Below, piece after piece: positions 46,942 through 55,994 of a stretch of DNA of 64,000 bases. Positions within the stretch are counted from its first letter, which is position 1, and each line of letters begins with the position of its first letter. This DNA comes from Alphaproteobacteria bacterium (GTDB lineage: Bacteria > Myxococcota_A > UBA796 > GCA-2862545): positions 232,001-296,000 of the forward strand of contig JACKEP010000006.1 in assembly GCA_020632915.1 (NCBI GenBank), in the 5' to 3' direction. The notes beneath the pieces are model-generated. The model saw nothing but the letters and a program-made list of their open reading frames with translations. It had not been told where the DNA came from and made no database searches. The position numbers were made by a program, and so were the translations under genes.

Positions 46942-49440
46942 GTGCGGGTGTGGGGCGTGATGGTCGTCTGGACGTTGTGGCTGTCGCTGGCGTGGGCAGA
47001 TGCCCCGGACAAGACCGCTGCCGAGTTCGAAGCCGGCGCGGGCGGTCCCGTGGGGCCTCTGTTCGTCTCGGCCGACGCCAACGTCGCGCTGGGCATCACC
47101 AGCGACGACCAGGTGCTCCTGGTCGACACGCGCACGTGGACGTCGGGCGAGTCGCGGGCCGACGAGATCGAGACCTCCCGATCGAACTGCACCGTCAACG
47201 CCGCCACCGCCTACGCCAAGGACGACGGCTACTTCGTGTTCCTCGCCTGTGAGCAGGGCGACGTGCAGACCTGGCGCTGGAACAACGGCAAGCTCAAGTG
47301 CCACGGCGGCGACGACCCCGCGACCGAGTGCAAGGTGTTCGCCGTCGGCGAGCGCCCGCTCGTGGGCATCTGGGCCGTCGGTGACGACACGCTCTACGTG
47401 CTGGAGGAGAAGGCCAACTCCGAGCTGGTCGGCCGTCGCCTCGTGGTGGGCGACGAGGGCGACGTGTCCGAGGACGCCTCCTACGGTGGCGAGGGCGTGT
47501 TCCACAACGGCTTCGTCCAGGCGGTCCCCCTGCGCGACAGCGACGGCGAGGCCCAGTCGGTCATCGTCTTCCACGGCAGCCAGGACTTCTCCACCTGGAA
47601 CCTCGCCGCGGGCACGGTCGTGCGCACCGTCGCGGCGGCGGGCCTGCAGGTCAGCCCCACCGATCTGGCGCCCGGCGCCACGCAGGGCGCCTACTTCACC
47701 GAGCGCTCCGAGGGGCGTATCAGCCTGTTCACCGGCAACTCCACCGCCTCGTTCCAGGTGGTGCGCAGCGACCTGGACCGGCCCGACGCCCTGGTGCGCA
47801 CCTACAACGACGACCTGTCGCGGTTCGTGGTCGCCGAGGCGTCGGCCATCTCGGTGTTCCCCGACGAGACGTCGGCGGCCGATGCGTCATTCGACATCGA
47901 CTACGTCGTCGAGGACCTGGTCGAAGGGCCAGGCGGCTACGTGTTCGCGGGCACCGACGACGGCCGCGTGGCGGTGCTCACGGCCAACCCGTGGGTCTCC
48001 AGCGTCACGCTGTCGCCGGCCAACGCCGTGTCGGGCACCACCGTGACGGCCTCGTTCGAGGTCGACGAGCCCGGGTCGTGGCGGCTCTACCGGGGCGGCG
48101 ATCGCACCGGCAGCGGCGAGTCGCTGACGTCGGGGTCGGTCGACGCCGCGGGTGCGGTCACCGCCACGTTCACGGTGGACGACACCTACGACGAGGGCAT
48201 CACCGAGATCTGGGTGGTGCACACCGGCCAGGGCGACGGCAACAAGGGCTACGCCCTGGCCGAGCTCACCGTCGACAACGCGCCGAGCAGCCTGGCGCTC
48301 ACGCAGCGCAACATCGGCTTCGGCAACAAGTCGCTCTACCTCGACTTCTACGGCGACGCGGCCGACGACATCGTCGGCTACGACGTCTACGTCTCCAAGA
48401 CCCCCTTCTCCGCGGCGGACTACGCGTCCGGCGGCGGGCCCGAGGGCACGGTCGACGGCATCACCTCTCCGGTGCGTGTCGATCAGCCCGAGTCCGGCAT
48501 CCGCGTCGTCGCGCGCATCGCGCCGCTCAAGAACAACCAGCTCTACTACGTGGCTGTCCGTGCCGTGGACAGCACCGCGGAGGGACCGATGAGCGACGTC
48601 GTCTCCGAGACGCCGCGTCCCACCCTGACCGCTGCCGACCTCGCGTCCGACGACGGGTCCTACTGCGCCACCGGGGGCTCGCCCACGCAGGGGGCCGGCT
48701 GGCTCGCCCTGCTCGGGCTGGGCATGGTGGCGCGCCGCCGCCGTCGTGGCACCGGCGCCGTGGCCGCAGGCCTGGTGGTGGTGTCGGCGATGCTCGTGAG
48801 CGCGCCCGCGCAGGCCCAGCAGGGCTCGTTCCTGTCGCGCTTCGAGAACGACCTCACGCCGGTGTGGGCGAACTTCGAGTTCCACGCGGGCGCGTTCCAG
48901 TTCGACGACCCCAACTTCACCACGATCTACGGGTCCACGGCGCCGGCCTTCGAGCTCACCGCCGGCCCGCAGCTGTGGCGCTACGGCGAGATCGACCTCG
49001 GCATCGGCATCATCCCGAAGAAGGGCAACACCGTCGACAGCAGCGGCGCGTCCAGCAAGGAGGAGGTCCGCCTCGACCTGCTCCCGCTGTCGCTGTCGGC
49101 CACGCTGCGCGCCCACATCCTCGACGAGCAGCCCGTCGTGCCCTACGCGTCGGTCGGCCTGGACTACGTGTTCTGGTTCGAGCAGCCGCTCGACGAGCTC
49201 GGGGCCCGCGTGAAGGGCGACGGCCGCAAGGGCGGCAAGATGGGCTGGCACTGGGCGGTCGGCGGCAACATCCTGCTCGACATCTTCGGGCCGCGGCGCG
49301 CGAGCCAGCTCGAGGCCACCACCGGCATCAACGACACGTGGCTCGTGATCGAGTACCGCCGGTCCTACATCGGCCAGAACACCACCGGCCTCGACCTGTC
49401 GGGCTGGAGCATCTCGGGCGGCCTCAAGCTCGACTACTGA
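46942..49440 (+). CDS. Secreted MYXO-CTERM-like protein fused in frame to an outer-membrane protein
   Basis: 832 codons in one frame. Residues 1-20 are a Sec signal peptide (VVWTLWLSLAWA). Residues about 25-350 look like a beta-propeller-type repeat region, and about 350-560 contain two Ig/fibronectin-like domains (VTLSPANAVSGTTVTASF; LKNNQLYYVAVRAVDST). Residues 575-603 form a MYXO-CTERM-like anchor: Cys575, Gly-rich spacer, hydrophobic LALLGLGMVA and Arg598-602. The frame continues into a second signal-like segment (605-625, ending APAQA) and a barrel-like domain to 832. An ATG at 48724 (Met595) could start the second protein alone. It is either one fused gene or two genes that share an in-frame junction. 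Confidence 0.65.
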   Translation: MRVWGVMVVWTLWLSLAWADAPDKTAAEFEAGAGGPVGPLFVSADANVALGITSDDQVLLVDTRTWTSGESRADEIETSRSNCTVNAATAYAKDDGYFVFLACEQGDVQTWRWNNGKLKCHGGDDPATECKVFAVGERPLVGIWAVGDDTLYVLEEKANSELVGRRLVVGDEGDVSEDASYGGEGVFHNGFVQAVPLRDSDGEAQSVIVFHGSQDFSTWNLAAGTVVRTVAAAGLQVSPTDLAPGATQGAYFTERSEGRISLFTGNSTASFQVVRSDLDRPDALVRTYNDDLSRFVVAEASAISVFPDETSAADASFDIDYVVEDLVEGPGGYVFAGTDDGRVAVLTANPWVSSVTLSPANAVSGTTVTASFEVDEPGSWRLYRGGDRTGSGESLTSGSVDAAGAVTATFTVDDTYDEGITEIWVVHTGQGDGNKGYALAELTVDNAPSSLALTQRNIGFGNKSLYLDFYGDAADDIVGYDVYVSKTPFSAADYASGGGPEGTVDGITSPVRVDQPESGIRVVARIAPLKNNQLYYVAVRAVDSTAEGPMSDVVSETPRPTLTAADLASDDGSYCATGGSPTQGAGWLALLGLGMVARRRRRGTGAVAAGLVVVSAMLVSAPAQAQQGSFLSRFENDLTPVWANFEFHAGAFQFDDPNFTTIYGSTAPAFELTAGPQLWRYGEIDLGIGIIPKKGNTVDSSGASSKEEVRLDLLPLSLSATLRAHILDEQPVVPYASVGLDYVFWFEQPLDELGARVKGDGRKGGKMGWHWAVGGNILLDIFGPRRASQLEATTGINDTWLVIEYRRSYIGQNTTGLDLSGWSISGGLKLDY
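48664..48816 (+). other. MYXO-CTERM anchor merging into a Sec signal peptide
   Basis: Codons 575-625 of the gene at 46942. The Cys codon is at 48664, the hydrophobic run starts near 48700 and the Arg cluster is at codons 598-602. The second hydrophobic run ends at the predicted signal-peptidase site AQA at 48814-48816. The ATG at 48724 would give MVARRRRRGTG as the n-region of a textbook signal peptide and a 238-residue protein. The Arg cluster may thus serve both as the anchor end and as the signal n-region. Confidence 0.6.
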
Positions 49441-49452
49441 CCCGTCGTCGGG

Positions 49453-50259
49453 TCAGCCGTCGTCGGGGGCGTCCGCGTCGAGGGTCGCCGCCGCGTGCGT
49501 GTCGGCGTCCGGGTAGCGCACCCACACGAGCGTCAGCCCGTGGGCCTGCGCCGTGCGGCCGGCCTGGCTCCGGTCGCCGCTGGCGAGGAGGCGGACGATG
49601 TCGTCGGCGTCGCGCCGACCGTCGCCGACCTCGTGCAGCGTACCGGCGATGATGCGGACCATGTGGCGTAGGAAGCCGTTGCCGACCACCTCGAGGTGGA
49701 CGAGGTCGCCGTCGGCACGCACGACGGCGTCCTCCAGCGTGCGCACCGGGTGGTGGGCGGCGCAGCCGACGGCGCGGAAGGCGCTGAAGTCATGGCGACC
49801 GACAAGGTGGCGGGCGGCACGGTCCATGGCGTCCACGTCCAGGGCGGTGCGGACGTGCAGCGTGCGATCGCCTCGCAGCGGGCAGCGCGAGGGACGCACC
49901 AGCCAGCTGTAGCGGTAGAGCTTGCGACGGGCGTGGCGGCGCGGATCGAAGTCGGCGGCCACCGGTTCTGCCGACACGACGGCGACGTCGTCGGGCAGGT
50001 GGGCGTTGAGCCCGTCGCGGATGGAGCGTGCCGTGCGGGGCACGTCGGCGTCGAAGGCGGCGACCTGGGCCAGCGCGTGGACGCCGGCGTCGGTGCGACC
50101 CGATCCGGCGACGTGGGTGGGGTGGCCGAGCAGGGCGGCGCACGCCGCCTCCAGTGTGCCCTGGACCGTGCGGCCGTCGGGTTGGACCTGCCAGCCCACG
50201 AACGCGCCGCCGTGGTAGCTCACGACGATCCGCCAGCGCTGGGTGGGCGAGGGGATCAC
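49453..50259 (-). CDS. truA: tRNA pseudouridine(38-40) synthase TruA
   Basis: Converts uridines 38-40 of the tRNA anticodon arm to pseudouridine. From the GTG at 50259 the protein has 268 residues. The catalytic Asp57 is in GSGRTDAGVHA, and SYHGGAFVGWQ, KLYRYSW, GRHDFSAF and GNGFLRHMVR are family blocks. The open frame extends 40 codons upstream without homology, so the GTG next to the conserved fold is preferred. It lies downstream of the FYDLN_acid gene on the same strand, with hairpins in between. Confidence 0.94.
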   Translation of the reverse strand: MIPSPTQRWRIVVSYHGGAFVGWQVQPDGRTVQGTLEAACAALLGHPTHVAGSGRTDAGVHALAQVAAFDADVPRTARSIRDGLNAHLPDDVAVVSAEPVAADFDPRRHARRKLYRYSWLVRPSRCPLRGDRTLHVRTALDVDAMDRAARHLVGRHDFSAFRAVGCAAHHPVRTLEDAVVRADGDLVHLEVVGNGFLRHMVRIIAGTLHEVGDGRRDADDIVRLLASGDRSQAGRTAQAHGLTLVWVRYPDADTHAAATLDADAPDDG

Positions 50260-50303
50260 CGGGGCCCCCGGACGCGGCGCGCGCTCGCGCCGAGAAGCGA
50301 CGA

Positions 50304-50328
50304 CGGGCACGGCGTGGTGCCGTGCCCG
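50304..50328 (-). terminator. Perfect hairpin between FYDLN_acid gene and truA
   Basis: CGGGCACGGC pairs with GCCGTGCCCG around a 5-base loop, a perfect 10-pair stem. It lies about 80 bases downstream of the FYDLN_acid stop (read on the minus strand). No T tract follows. Confidence 0.45.
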
Positions 50329-50350
50329 GGAGCCGTCCGCGCAGGACGGG

Positions 50351-50391
50351 GGCGAACGTGGCGACCGCGACGCGGCCACCGGACGTTCGCC
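50351..50391 (-). terminator. Second hairpin directly after the FYDLN_acid gene
   Basis: GGCGAACGT (50351-50359) pairs with ACGTTCGCC (50383-50391), extended by an inner GGC/GCC, forming a stem of about 12 pairs with a 12-base loop. It starts 16 bases after the stop codon. Together with the hairpin at 50304 it probably limits read-through into truA. Confidence 0.45.
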
Positions 50392-50406
50392 GGCGGGAAG
50401 CGACGA

Positions 50407-50739
50407 CTAGTCGTCGTCGAAGTCGCCACCGCCGCCGCCGCCGCCGTCGTCGCCGCCGTCATCGTCGTCGTCGTCGCCACCGTCGTCGTCGTCGTCGTCC
50501 ATGCCCATCCCGTCGAAGTCGTCGTCGTCATCGGACGCGTCGTCGTCGAAGGAGTTGGTCATCTCGTCGTCGAAGTCGGACCGGCCACCGGCGAGCATCT
50601 CCTTCCACGAGCGGATCGGCGCTTCCTGCTGGTTGGCGCCGCACTCGGGGCAGGTGGGCTCGGGGCGGTTGAGGTCGTAGAACTTGGTGCCGCACTGGAA
50701 GCACACGTAGCGTGTTCCGAGCTTGGACTTGTCGAGCAT
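50407..50739 (-). CDS. FYDLN_acid-family zinc-ribbon protein with poly-Asp tail
   Basis: 110 residues. The N-terminus has CxxC pairs Cys13/Cys16 and Cys30/Cys33 flanking KFYDLN (19-24), the signature of the TIGR02300 FYDLN_acid family, whose function is unknown. Residues about 55-110 are almost only Asp, Gly and Phe, including runs of five or more Asp. The DNA behind the tail is largely GTC/GAC triplets. The ATG at 50739 starts the conserved part. A TTGACG -35-type box lies at 50800-50805 on the same strand. Confidence 0.85.
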   Translation of the reverse strand: MLDKSKLGTRYVCFQCGTKFYDLNRPEPTCPECGANQQEAPIRSWKEMLAGGRSDFDDEMTNSFDDDASDDDDDFDGMGMDDDDDDGGDDDDDDGGDDGGGGGGGDFDDD

Positions 50740-50777
50740 GGAGGGATCACTCCGAGTCGTGGAAACGTGGGCTGCGC

Positions 50778-50805
50778 TACTTACCGTGCGCCAACCGTCC
50801 GTCAA
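50778..50805 (-). promoter_or_regulatory. Promoter-like element for the FYDLN_acid gene
   Basis: Minus strand: TTGACG (50805-50800), a 16-base spacer and TAAGTA (50783-50778), 38 bases before the ATG. The -35 box is strong and the -10 box weak. Confidence 0.4.
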
Positions 50806-50832
50806 GGTAGACCCAAGGGTGCGCCGAGCGGG

Positions 50833-50838
50833 TATAGT
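50833..50838 (+). promoter_or_regulatory. -10 box for the BNR-type lipoprotein gene
   Basis: TATAGT followed by GCGCCGG, 24 bases before the ATG at 50863. A convincing -35 box at 16-19 bases upstream is not visible; an activator may be needed. Confidence 0.42.
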
Positions 50839-50862
50839 GCGCCGGCCTCTGGAGTGAGACAC

Positions 50863-52383
50863 ATGAACGGCACGTTGCGCCTGTCCCTCGGTCTGATCGT
50901 CCTCCTCGCCTCCTGCACCGGCGACACCGGCGGTATCGGCGACAAGGATCCCTGCGGCGACGGCACGCTCGATTGCTTCAACCTCGACTTCCCGATCGAC
51001 GGGGAGGAGGAGGCGAACCAGATCCCGAGCGAGGATGCGCACCTGTGCATGGCCAACGACGGCCGGCTCTACGCGACCTGGATCGACGCCCGCAACAACT
51101 TCCGCGATGTGTGGTTCAACAGCTCGCTCGACGGCGGCCGCACGTGGTTCCCCACGCCCATCCGCGTGAAGAAGGGCGCGGGCGACGCGAGCAACGTCTC
51201 GATCGACTGCGCCGGCGATCGCGTCTACGTCGCCTGGGAAGACACCCGCGACTCCGACACGGCCTACGAGAACATCTACGTGAACTTCTCGTCCGACGGC
51301 GGCGTCACCTGGCGCGACGAGGACACTGCGATCGACAACGACCCGGAGGGGCGCTCGATCTCGCTGGCCCCGCAGATCGCCATCTACCAGGGCTCGGTCC
51401 ACGTGGTGTGGTTCGACCAGTCCGACGGCGCGCCCGACGTCTACGTGTCCAGCTCCAACAACGGCGGCGTCCGCTTCCGCGCGCCGATCAACATCAGCGC
51501 CAACGAGGACGGCCCCGGCGCCTACTGGTCGGGCAACCCGCGCGTCGCCGTCGACCGCTCCGGCCGCCTCCACGTGGTCTGGGAAGACACCCGCTGGGGC
51601 ACGCAGGACATCTTCTACGCGCGCTCCAACTCCGACGCGTCCGAGTTCGAGGAGCCGATCCGCTTGTCCAACGGCAACGGCCTCGGCAACTCCTACGCCT
51701 TCGCCCCCAGCATGTCGATCGACGGCGACGACATCTGCGTCGTCTGGCACGACACCCGCGGCGGCGACGCCCGCGACATCTACATGAACTGCTCCAACAA
51801 CCTCGGCAACGCGTGGTTCGAGAACCCCGAGCGGGTCGAGACCGACGCCCCGGGCGCCAACGAGTCGTTCAACGCGCGCGTGATCATGCTCGATGGATCC
51901 GCACACATCGTCTGGCAGGACAACCGGCTCGGCGGCTACGACATCTACTACCGGCGCTGGACCACGAGCGGCTGGCCCACCGACAGCAACGGCGACCCCA
52001 TCGAGGACGAGCGCGTCGATCGCGACCCCACCACGTCCAACTCGATCGATCCGGTCCTGTTCCACCGCGAGGGCACGTTCCTCGTCGGCTGGTCCGACCA
52101 GCGCGCCAGCGGCAGCACGCTCAACGACCTGTACTACAACTACATGACGCTCGACGAAGAGGGTCTGCCCACCGCGTGGTCCGACGACGACTACCGGGTC
52201 GACTCCATCCAGGCCGGCACCAAGTTCGCCGACGACCTCAACCTCGCCCTGTTCGAGAACGAGGTCTACGCGCTCTGGGTCGACAACCGCGATGGCGACG
52301 GCGACACCGACATCTACTTCAGCCACTCCGCGCTGGGTGAGGGCGTCGACACCTACGAGTCCATCGTCGAGGCCACCCAGTAG
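50863..52383 (+). CDS. Lipoprotein with sialidase/BNR-type propeller repeats
   Basis: 506 residues. The signal ends LLASC with lipid Cys18. The body consists of about seven repeats with an Asp-box-like pattern, such as SSLDGGRTWF, SSDGGVTWRD, SSNNGGVRF and NCSNNLGNAWF, each followed by a strand pair and a VVW-x-D-x-R motif (for example VWEDTRWGTQDIFYA). This is the six- or seven-bladed propeller type seen in BNR/sialidase-like proteins, but no sialidase catalytic Arg triad is evident, so a binding role is more likely. It stands alone, with its own -10 box. Confidence 0.75.
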   Translation: MNGTLRLSLGLIVLLASCTGDTGGIGDKDPCGDGTLDCFNLDFPIDGEEEANQIPSEDAHLCMANDGRLYATWIDARNNFRDVWFNSSLDGGRTWFPTPIRVKKGAGDASNVSIDCAGDRVYVAWEDTRDSDTAYENIYVNFSSDGGVTWRDEDTAIDNDPEGRSISLAPQIAIYQGSVHVVWFDQSDGAPDVYVSSSNNGGVRFRAPINISANEDGPGAYWSGNPRVAVDRSGRLHVVWEDTRWGTQDIFYARSNSDASEFEEPIRLSNGNGLGNSYAFAPSMSIDGDDICVVWHDTRGGDARDIYMNCSNNLGNAWFENPERVETDAPGANESFNARVIMLDGSAHIVWQDNRLGGYDIYYRRWTTSGWPTDSNGDPIEDERVDRDPTTSNSIDPVLFHREGTFLVGWSDQRASGSTLNDLYYNYMTLDEEGLPTAWSDDDYRVDSIQAGTKFADDLNLALFENEVYALWVDNRDGDGDTDIYFSHSALGEGVDTYESIVEATQ

Positions 52384-52403
52384 ACCCCCCTCGCACGCCG
52401 TGC

Positions 52404-52430
52404 TTGACAGGCCCGGAGCGCCGCCATAAT
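52404..52430 (+). promoter_or_regulatory. Sigma-70-type promoter for rplM-rpsI
   Basis: TTGACA at 52404-52409 matches the consensus fully. A -10 box follows as CATAAT (52425-52430, spacer 15) or TAATGC (spacer 17). About 60 bases of leader precede the rplM ATG at 52491. Confidence 0.6.
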
Positions 52431-52490
52431 GCCGCGGGGCTCACGGGCTCGCACGCTGCCTGCCCGAACCCTGTATCGATGGTGATCCCC

Positions 52491-52925
52491 ATGCGAACCT
52501 ACGTGGCCAAGCCGGCCGAGGTCGAGCGCAGCTGGTACGTGGTCGACGCCTCCGAGTACAACCTCGGCCGCCTCGCCACCCGCCTCGCCACCGTCCTGCG
52601 CGGCAAGCACAAGCCCACCTTCACGCCCCACGTCGACACCGGCGACTTCGTCGTCGTCGTCAACGCCTCGTCGGTCAACCTGACGGGCGCGAAGCTGGAG
52701 CAGAAGTCCTACCACCGCTACTCCGGCTACAAGGGCGGCCTGAAGTCCATCGTCGCCAGCACGGTGCGCGAGGAGGATCCGGAGCGCATGATCGTCGAGG
52801 CGGTCAAGGGCATGCTCCCGAAGAACCGGCTCTCTCGCCAGATCATCAAGAAGCTCAAGGTCTACGGCGGCGCGGAGCATCCGCACACGGCGCAGAACCC
52901 GCAGCCCTTCCCGAACGTCCTCTGA
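52491..52925 (+). CDS. rplM: 50S ribosomal protein L13
   Basis: Early-assembly large-subunit protein. The 144 residues match the family, with SWYVVDASEYNLGRLAT, FTPHVDTGDFVVVVNA, KLEQKSYHRYSGYKGG and the PKNRLSRQIIKKLKVY-GGAEHPH end. The ATG at 52491 is chosen; upstream in-frame starts overlap the promoter. rpsI follows after 4 bases. Confidence 0.97.
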   Translation: MRTYVAKPAEVERSWYVVDASEYNLGRLATRLATVLRGKHKPTFTPHVDTGDFVVVVNASSVNLTGAKLEQKSYHRYSGYKGGLKSIVASTVREEDPERMIVEAVKGMLPKNRLSRQIIKKLKVYGGAEHPHTAQNPQPFPNVL

Positions 52926-52929
52926 GGCC

Positions 52930-53331
52930 ATGATGGTTCGCAACAGCACCCAGTTCTACGGCACGGGGCGCCGCAAGACGGCTACGGCCCGCGTCTACCT
53001 GCGTCCCGGCAACGGCCGCATCTTCGTCAACAAGCGCCCGATCGAGGAGCACATCCCCCGCGAGATCCTCCGCATGGATCTGGCGCGGCCGCTCCGTCTG
53101 TGCGAGGTCGACGACCAGTTCGACGTCTTCGTCAACGTCTCCGGCGGCGGCAGCTCGGGCCAGACCGGCGCGATCCGCCTCGGTATCGCCCGCGCGCTGC
53201 TCGACGTGAACCCCGAGTTCCGCGCCCGGCTCAAGCCCGAGGGCTTCCTCACCCGCGACGCCCGCAAGGTGGAGCGCAAGAAGTACGGCCGCGCCGGCGC
53301 CCGTCGCAGCTTCCAGTTCAGCAAGCGCTGA
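52930..53331 (+). CDS. rpsI: 30S ribosomal protein S9
   Basis: Small-subunit protein whose C-terminal tail reaches the decoding centre. The 133 residues carry FYGTGRRKTATARV, GQTGAIRLGIARAL and the basic tail KKYGRAGARRSFQFSKR, all diagnostic. Two adjacent ATG codons (52930 and 52933) could both serve as start. A strong terminator follows. Confidence 0.97.
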   Translation: MMVRNSTQFYGTGRRKTATARVYLRPGNGRIFVNKRPIEEHIPREILRMDLARPLRLCEVDDQFDVFVNVSGGGSSGQTGAIRLGIARALLDVNPEFRARLKPEGFLTRDARKVERKKYGRAGARRSFQFSKR

Positions 53332-53346
53332 TCCGGCAGGCTCGGT

Positions 53347-53382
53347 CACGCCGCCCCGCTCCTGTGGAGCGCGGGCGGCGTG
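53347..53382 (+). terminator. Terminator after rplM-rpsI
   Basis: CACGCCGCCC-CGCTC pairs with GAGCG-CGGGCGGCGTG around a 5-base loop, with one bulge, and is followed by CTGCTTTCTC. It lies 16 bases after the rpsI stop. The remaining 218 bases to pyrG hold several GATCGCG-type words but no gene that I can support. Confidence 0.7.
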
Positions 53383-53600
53383 CTGCTTTCTCGGCTGGAT
53401 CCACCGCGCCGGATCCGGCGAGCGGATCGCGGTGAACGGGGGCTGATCGCGATCGTCGGCGTCTGCTCGCGATCCTCATGGTGTGGATGCGCGCCCGTTC
53501 CGTTCCTGGTATACCCGACCGGGCCGGCTCCGGAACCGCCGCTGCGCAGCAGGCAGCGCGCCCACCGGGTCGCGTCCGACCGCGTGCGAGGAAGGTCGGG

Positions 53601-55244
<1,644 letters not shown>

Positions 55245-55255
55245 CGCCACGGTGA

Positions 55256-55280
55256 CGTCCCCGCGGCAGTCGCGGGGACG
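55256..55280 (+). terminator. Hairpin after pyrG
   Basis: CGTCCCCGCG pairs perfectly with CGCGGGGACG around GCAGT. No T tract follows. It starts 12 bases after the pyrG stop. Confidence 0.5.
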
Positions 55281-55411
55281 CAGCGTGACGAATCCAGCAG
55301 ATTCACTTGTTCCTGACCGCGGACCCGTGGTTAGGATCGAGATGTGCCGCCTGCATCGACCACGCTCAGACTCCGAAGCGATGGAACGCCCATCGGGTCT
55401 GCGTCGTTGAA

Positions 55412-55427
55412 CGGGCGACACGTTGCT
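55412..55427 (+). promoter_or_regulatory. Sigma-54-like promoter before hpf
   Basis: CGGGCGACACGTTGCT has GG and GC elements exactly 10 bases apart (GG 55413-55414, GC 55425-55426) and the TTGCT -12 block, but lacks the CAC part of the -24 block. The predicted start would give a leader of about 28 bases before the ATG at 55466. Confidence 0.35.
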
Positions 55428-55465
55428 GCACCAGGACGCCCGACGGCGGGCGATAGGAGGGTTGC

Positions 55466-55837
55466 ATGCATCTCGAGGTGACGTTCCGGAACAGCCGTCC
55501 GCGCGAGGAAGTCAAGCGTCGCGCCCAGGCCCTGTTCACCAAGCTCGAGCGCTTCCTGGACCCCGCGACGGAGGCGACGCTCGTCGTCACCTCCGAGCAC
55601 GGCTCCCGCATCACCGAGCTCACGGTGACCTCGCTCGACGGCGTCCACACCGCTCACGACGAGGACGAGGATCTGCGCACGGCCCTGGACCGGACGTTCC
55701 ACAAGATCGAGACGAGCCTGCGGCGCGCGAAGGAGAAGCGCGTCGACCGCCACCACCGCCGGGCCGAGAAGCTGGAGGGCTTCGTGGTCGAGGCCGGCGC
55801 CGACGACGAGGAGGAGGAGATGGAGCAGGCCGTCTAG
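55466..55837 (+). CDS. hpf: Ribosome hibernation promoting factor, short form
   Basis: Binds the 30S decoding region and promotes inactive 100S dimers or stasis. The 123 residues show the RaiA/HPF fold: MHLEVTFRNSRPREEVKRRA, the acidic DEDEDLRTALDRTFHKIETSLRR-type helix pattern and a basic stretch KRVDRHHRR. It lacks the C-terminal dimerisation domain of long HPF. The acidic tail EEEEMEQ is unusual. GGAGG lies 6 bases before the ATG. Confidence 0.85.
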   Translation: MHLEVTFRNSRPREEVKRRAQALFTKLERFLDPATEATLVVTSEHGSRITELTVTSLDGVHTAHDEDEDLRTALDRTFHKIETSLRRAKEKRVDRHHRRAEKLEGFVVEAGADDEEEEMEQAV

Positions 55838-55895
55838 GCCGTCCGCCAGGGGGTCGCGGGCGCCGTCTGGGCCCGCGGTCCCACGACCGATCGCA

Positions 55896-55928
55896 CGCCC
55901 TCGCCCGGACCTTGGACCGGGGAGGGCG
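55896..55928 (+). terminator. Terminator between hpf and metK
   Basis: CGCCCT-C-GCCCGG pairs with CCGGGG-AGGGCG around an 8-base loop, giving about 12 pairs, followed by TTGCGTTA. It lies 58 bases after the hpf stop. No SAM-riboswitch consensus was recognised before metK. Confidence 0.55.
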
Positions 55929-55994
55929 TTGCGTTATGCGGGCGCTCCCCGGAACCGGCGCCACCGTCGGCTCCTCGCCACGAGGTCGGTCGTC

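Noticed and set aside
50863..52383. Active sialidase
   Set aside because: Asp-box repeats are present, but the catalytic Arg triad and Tyr/Glu pair could not be placed.
55838..55994. SAM or SAH riboswitch before metK
   Set aside because: The gap holds a terminator-like hairpin, but no riboswitch consensus that I know could be matched.
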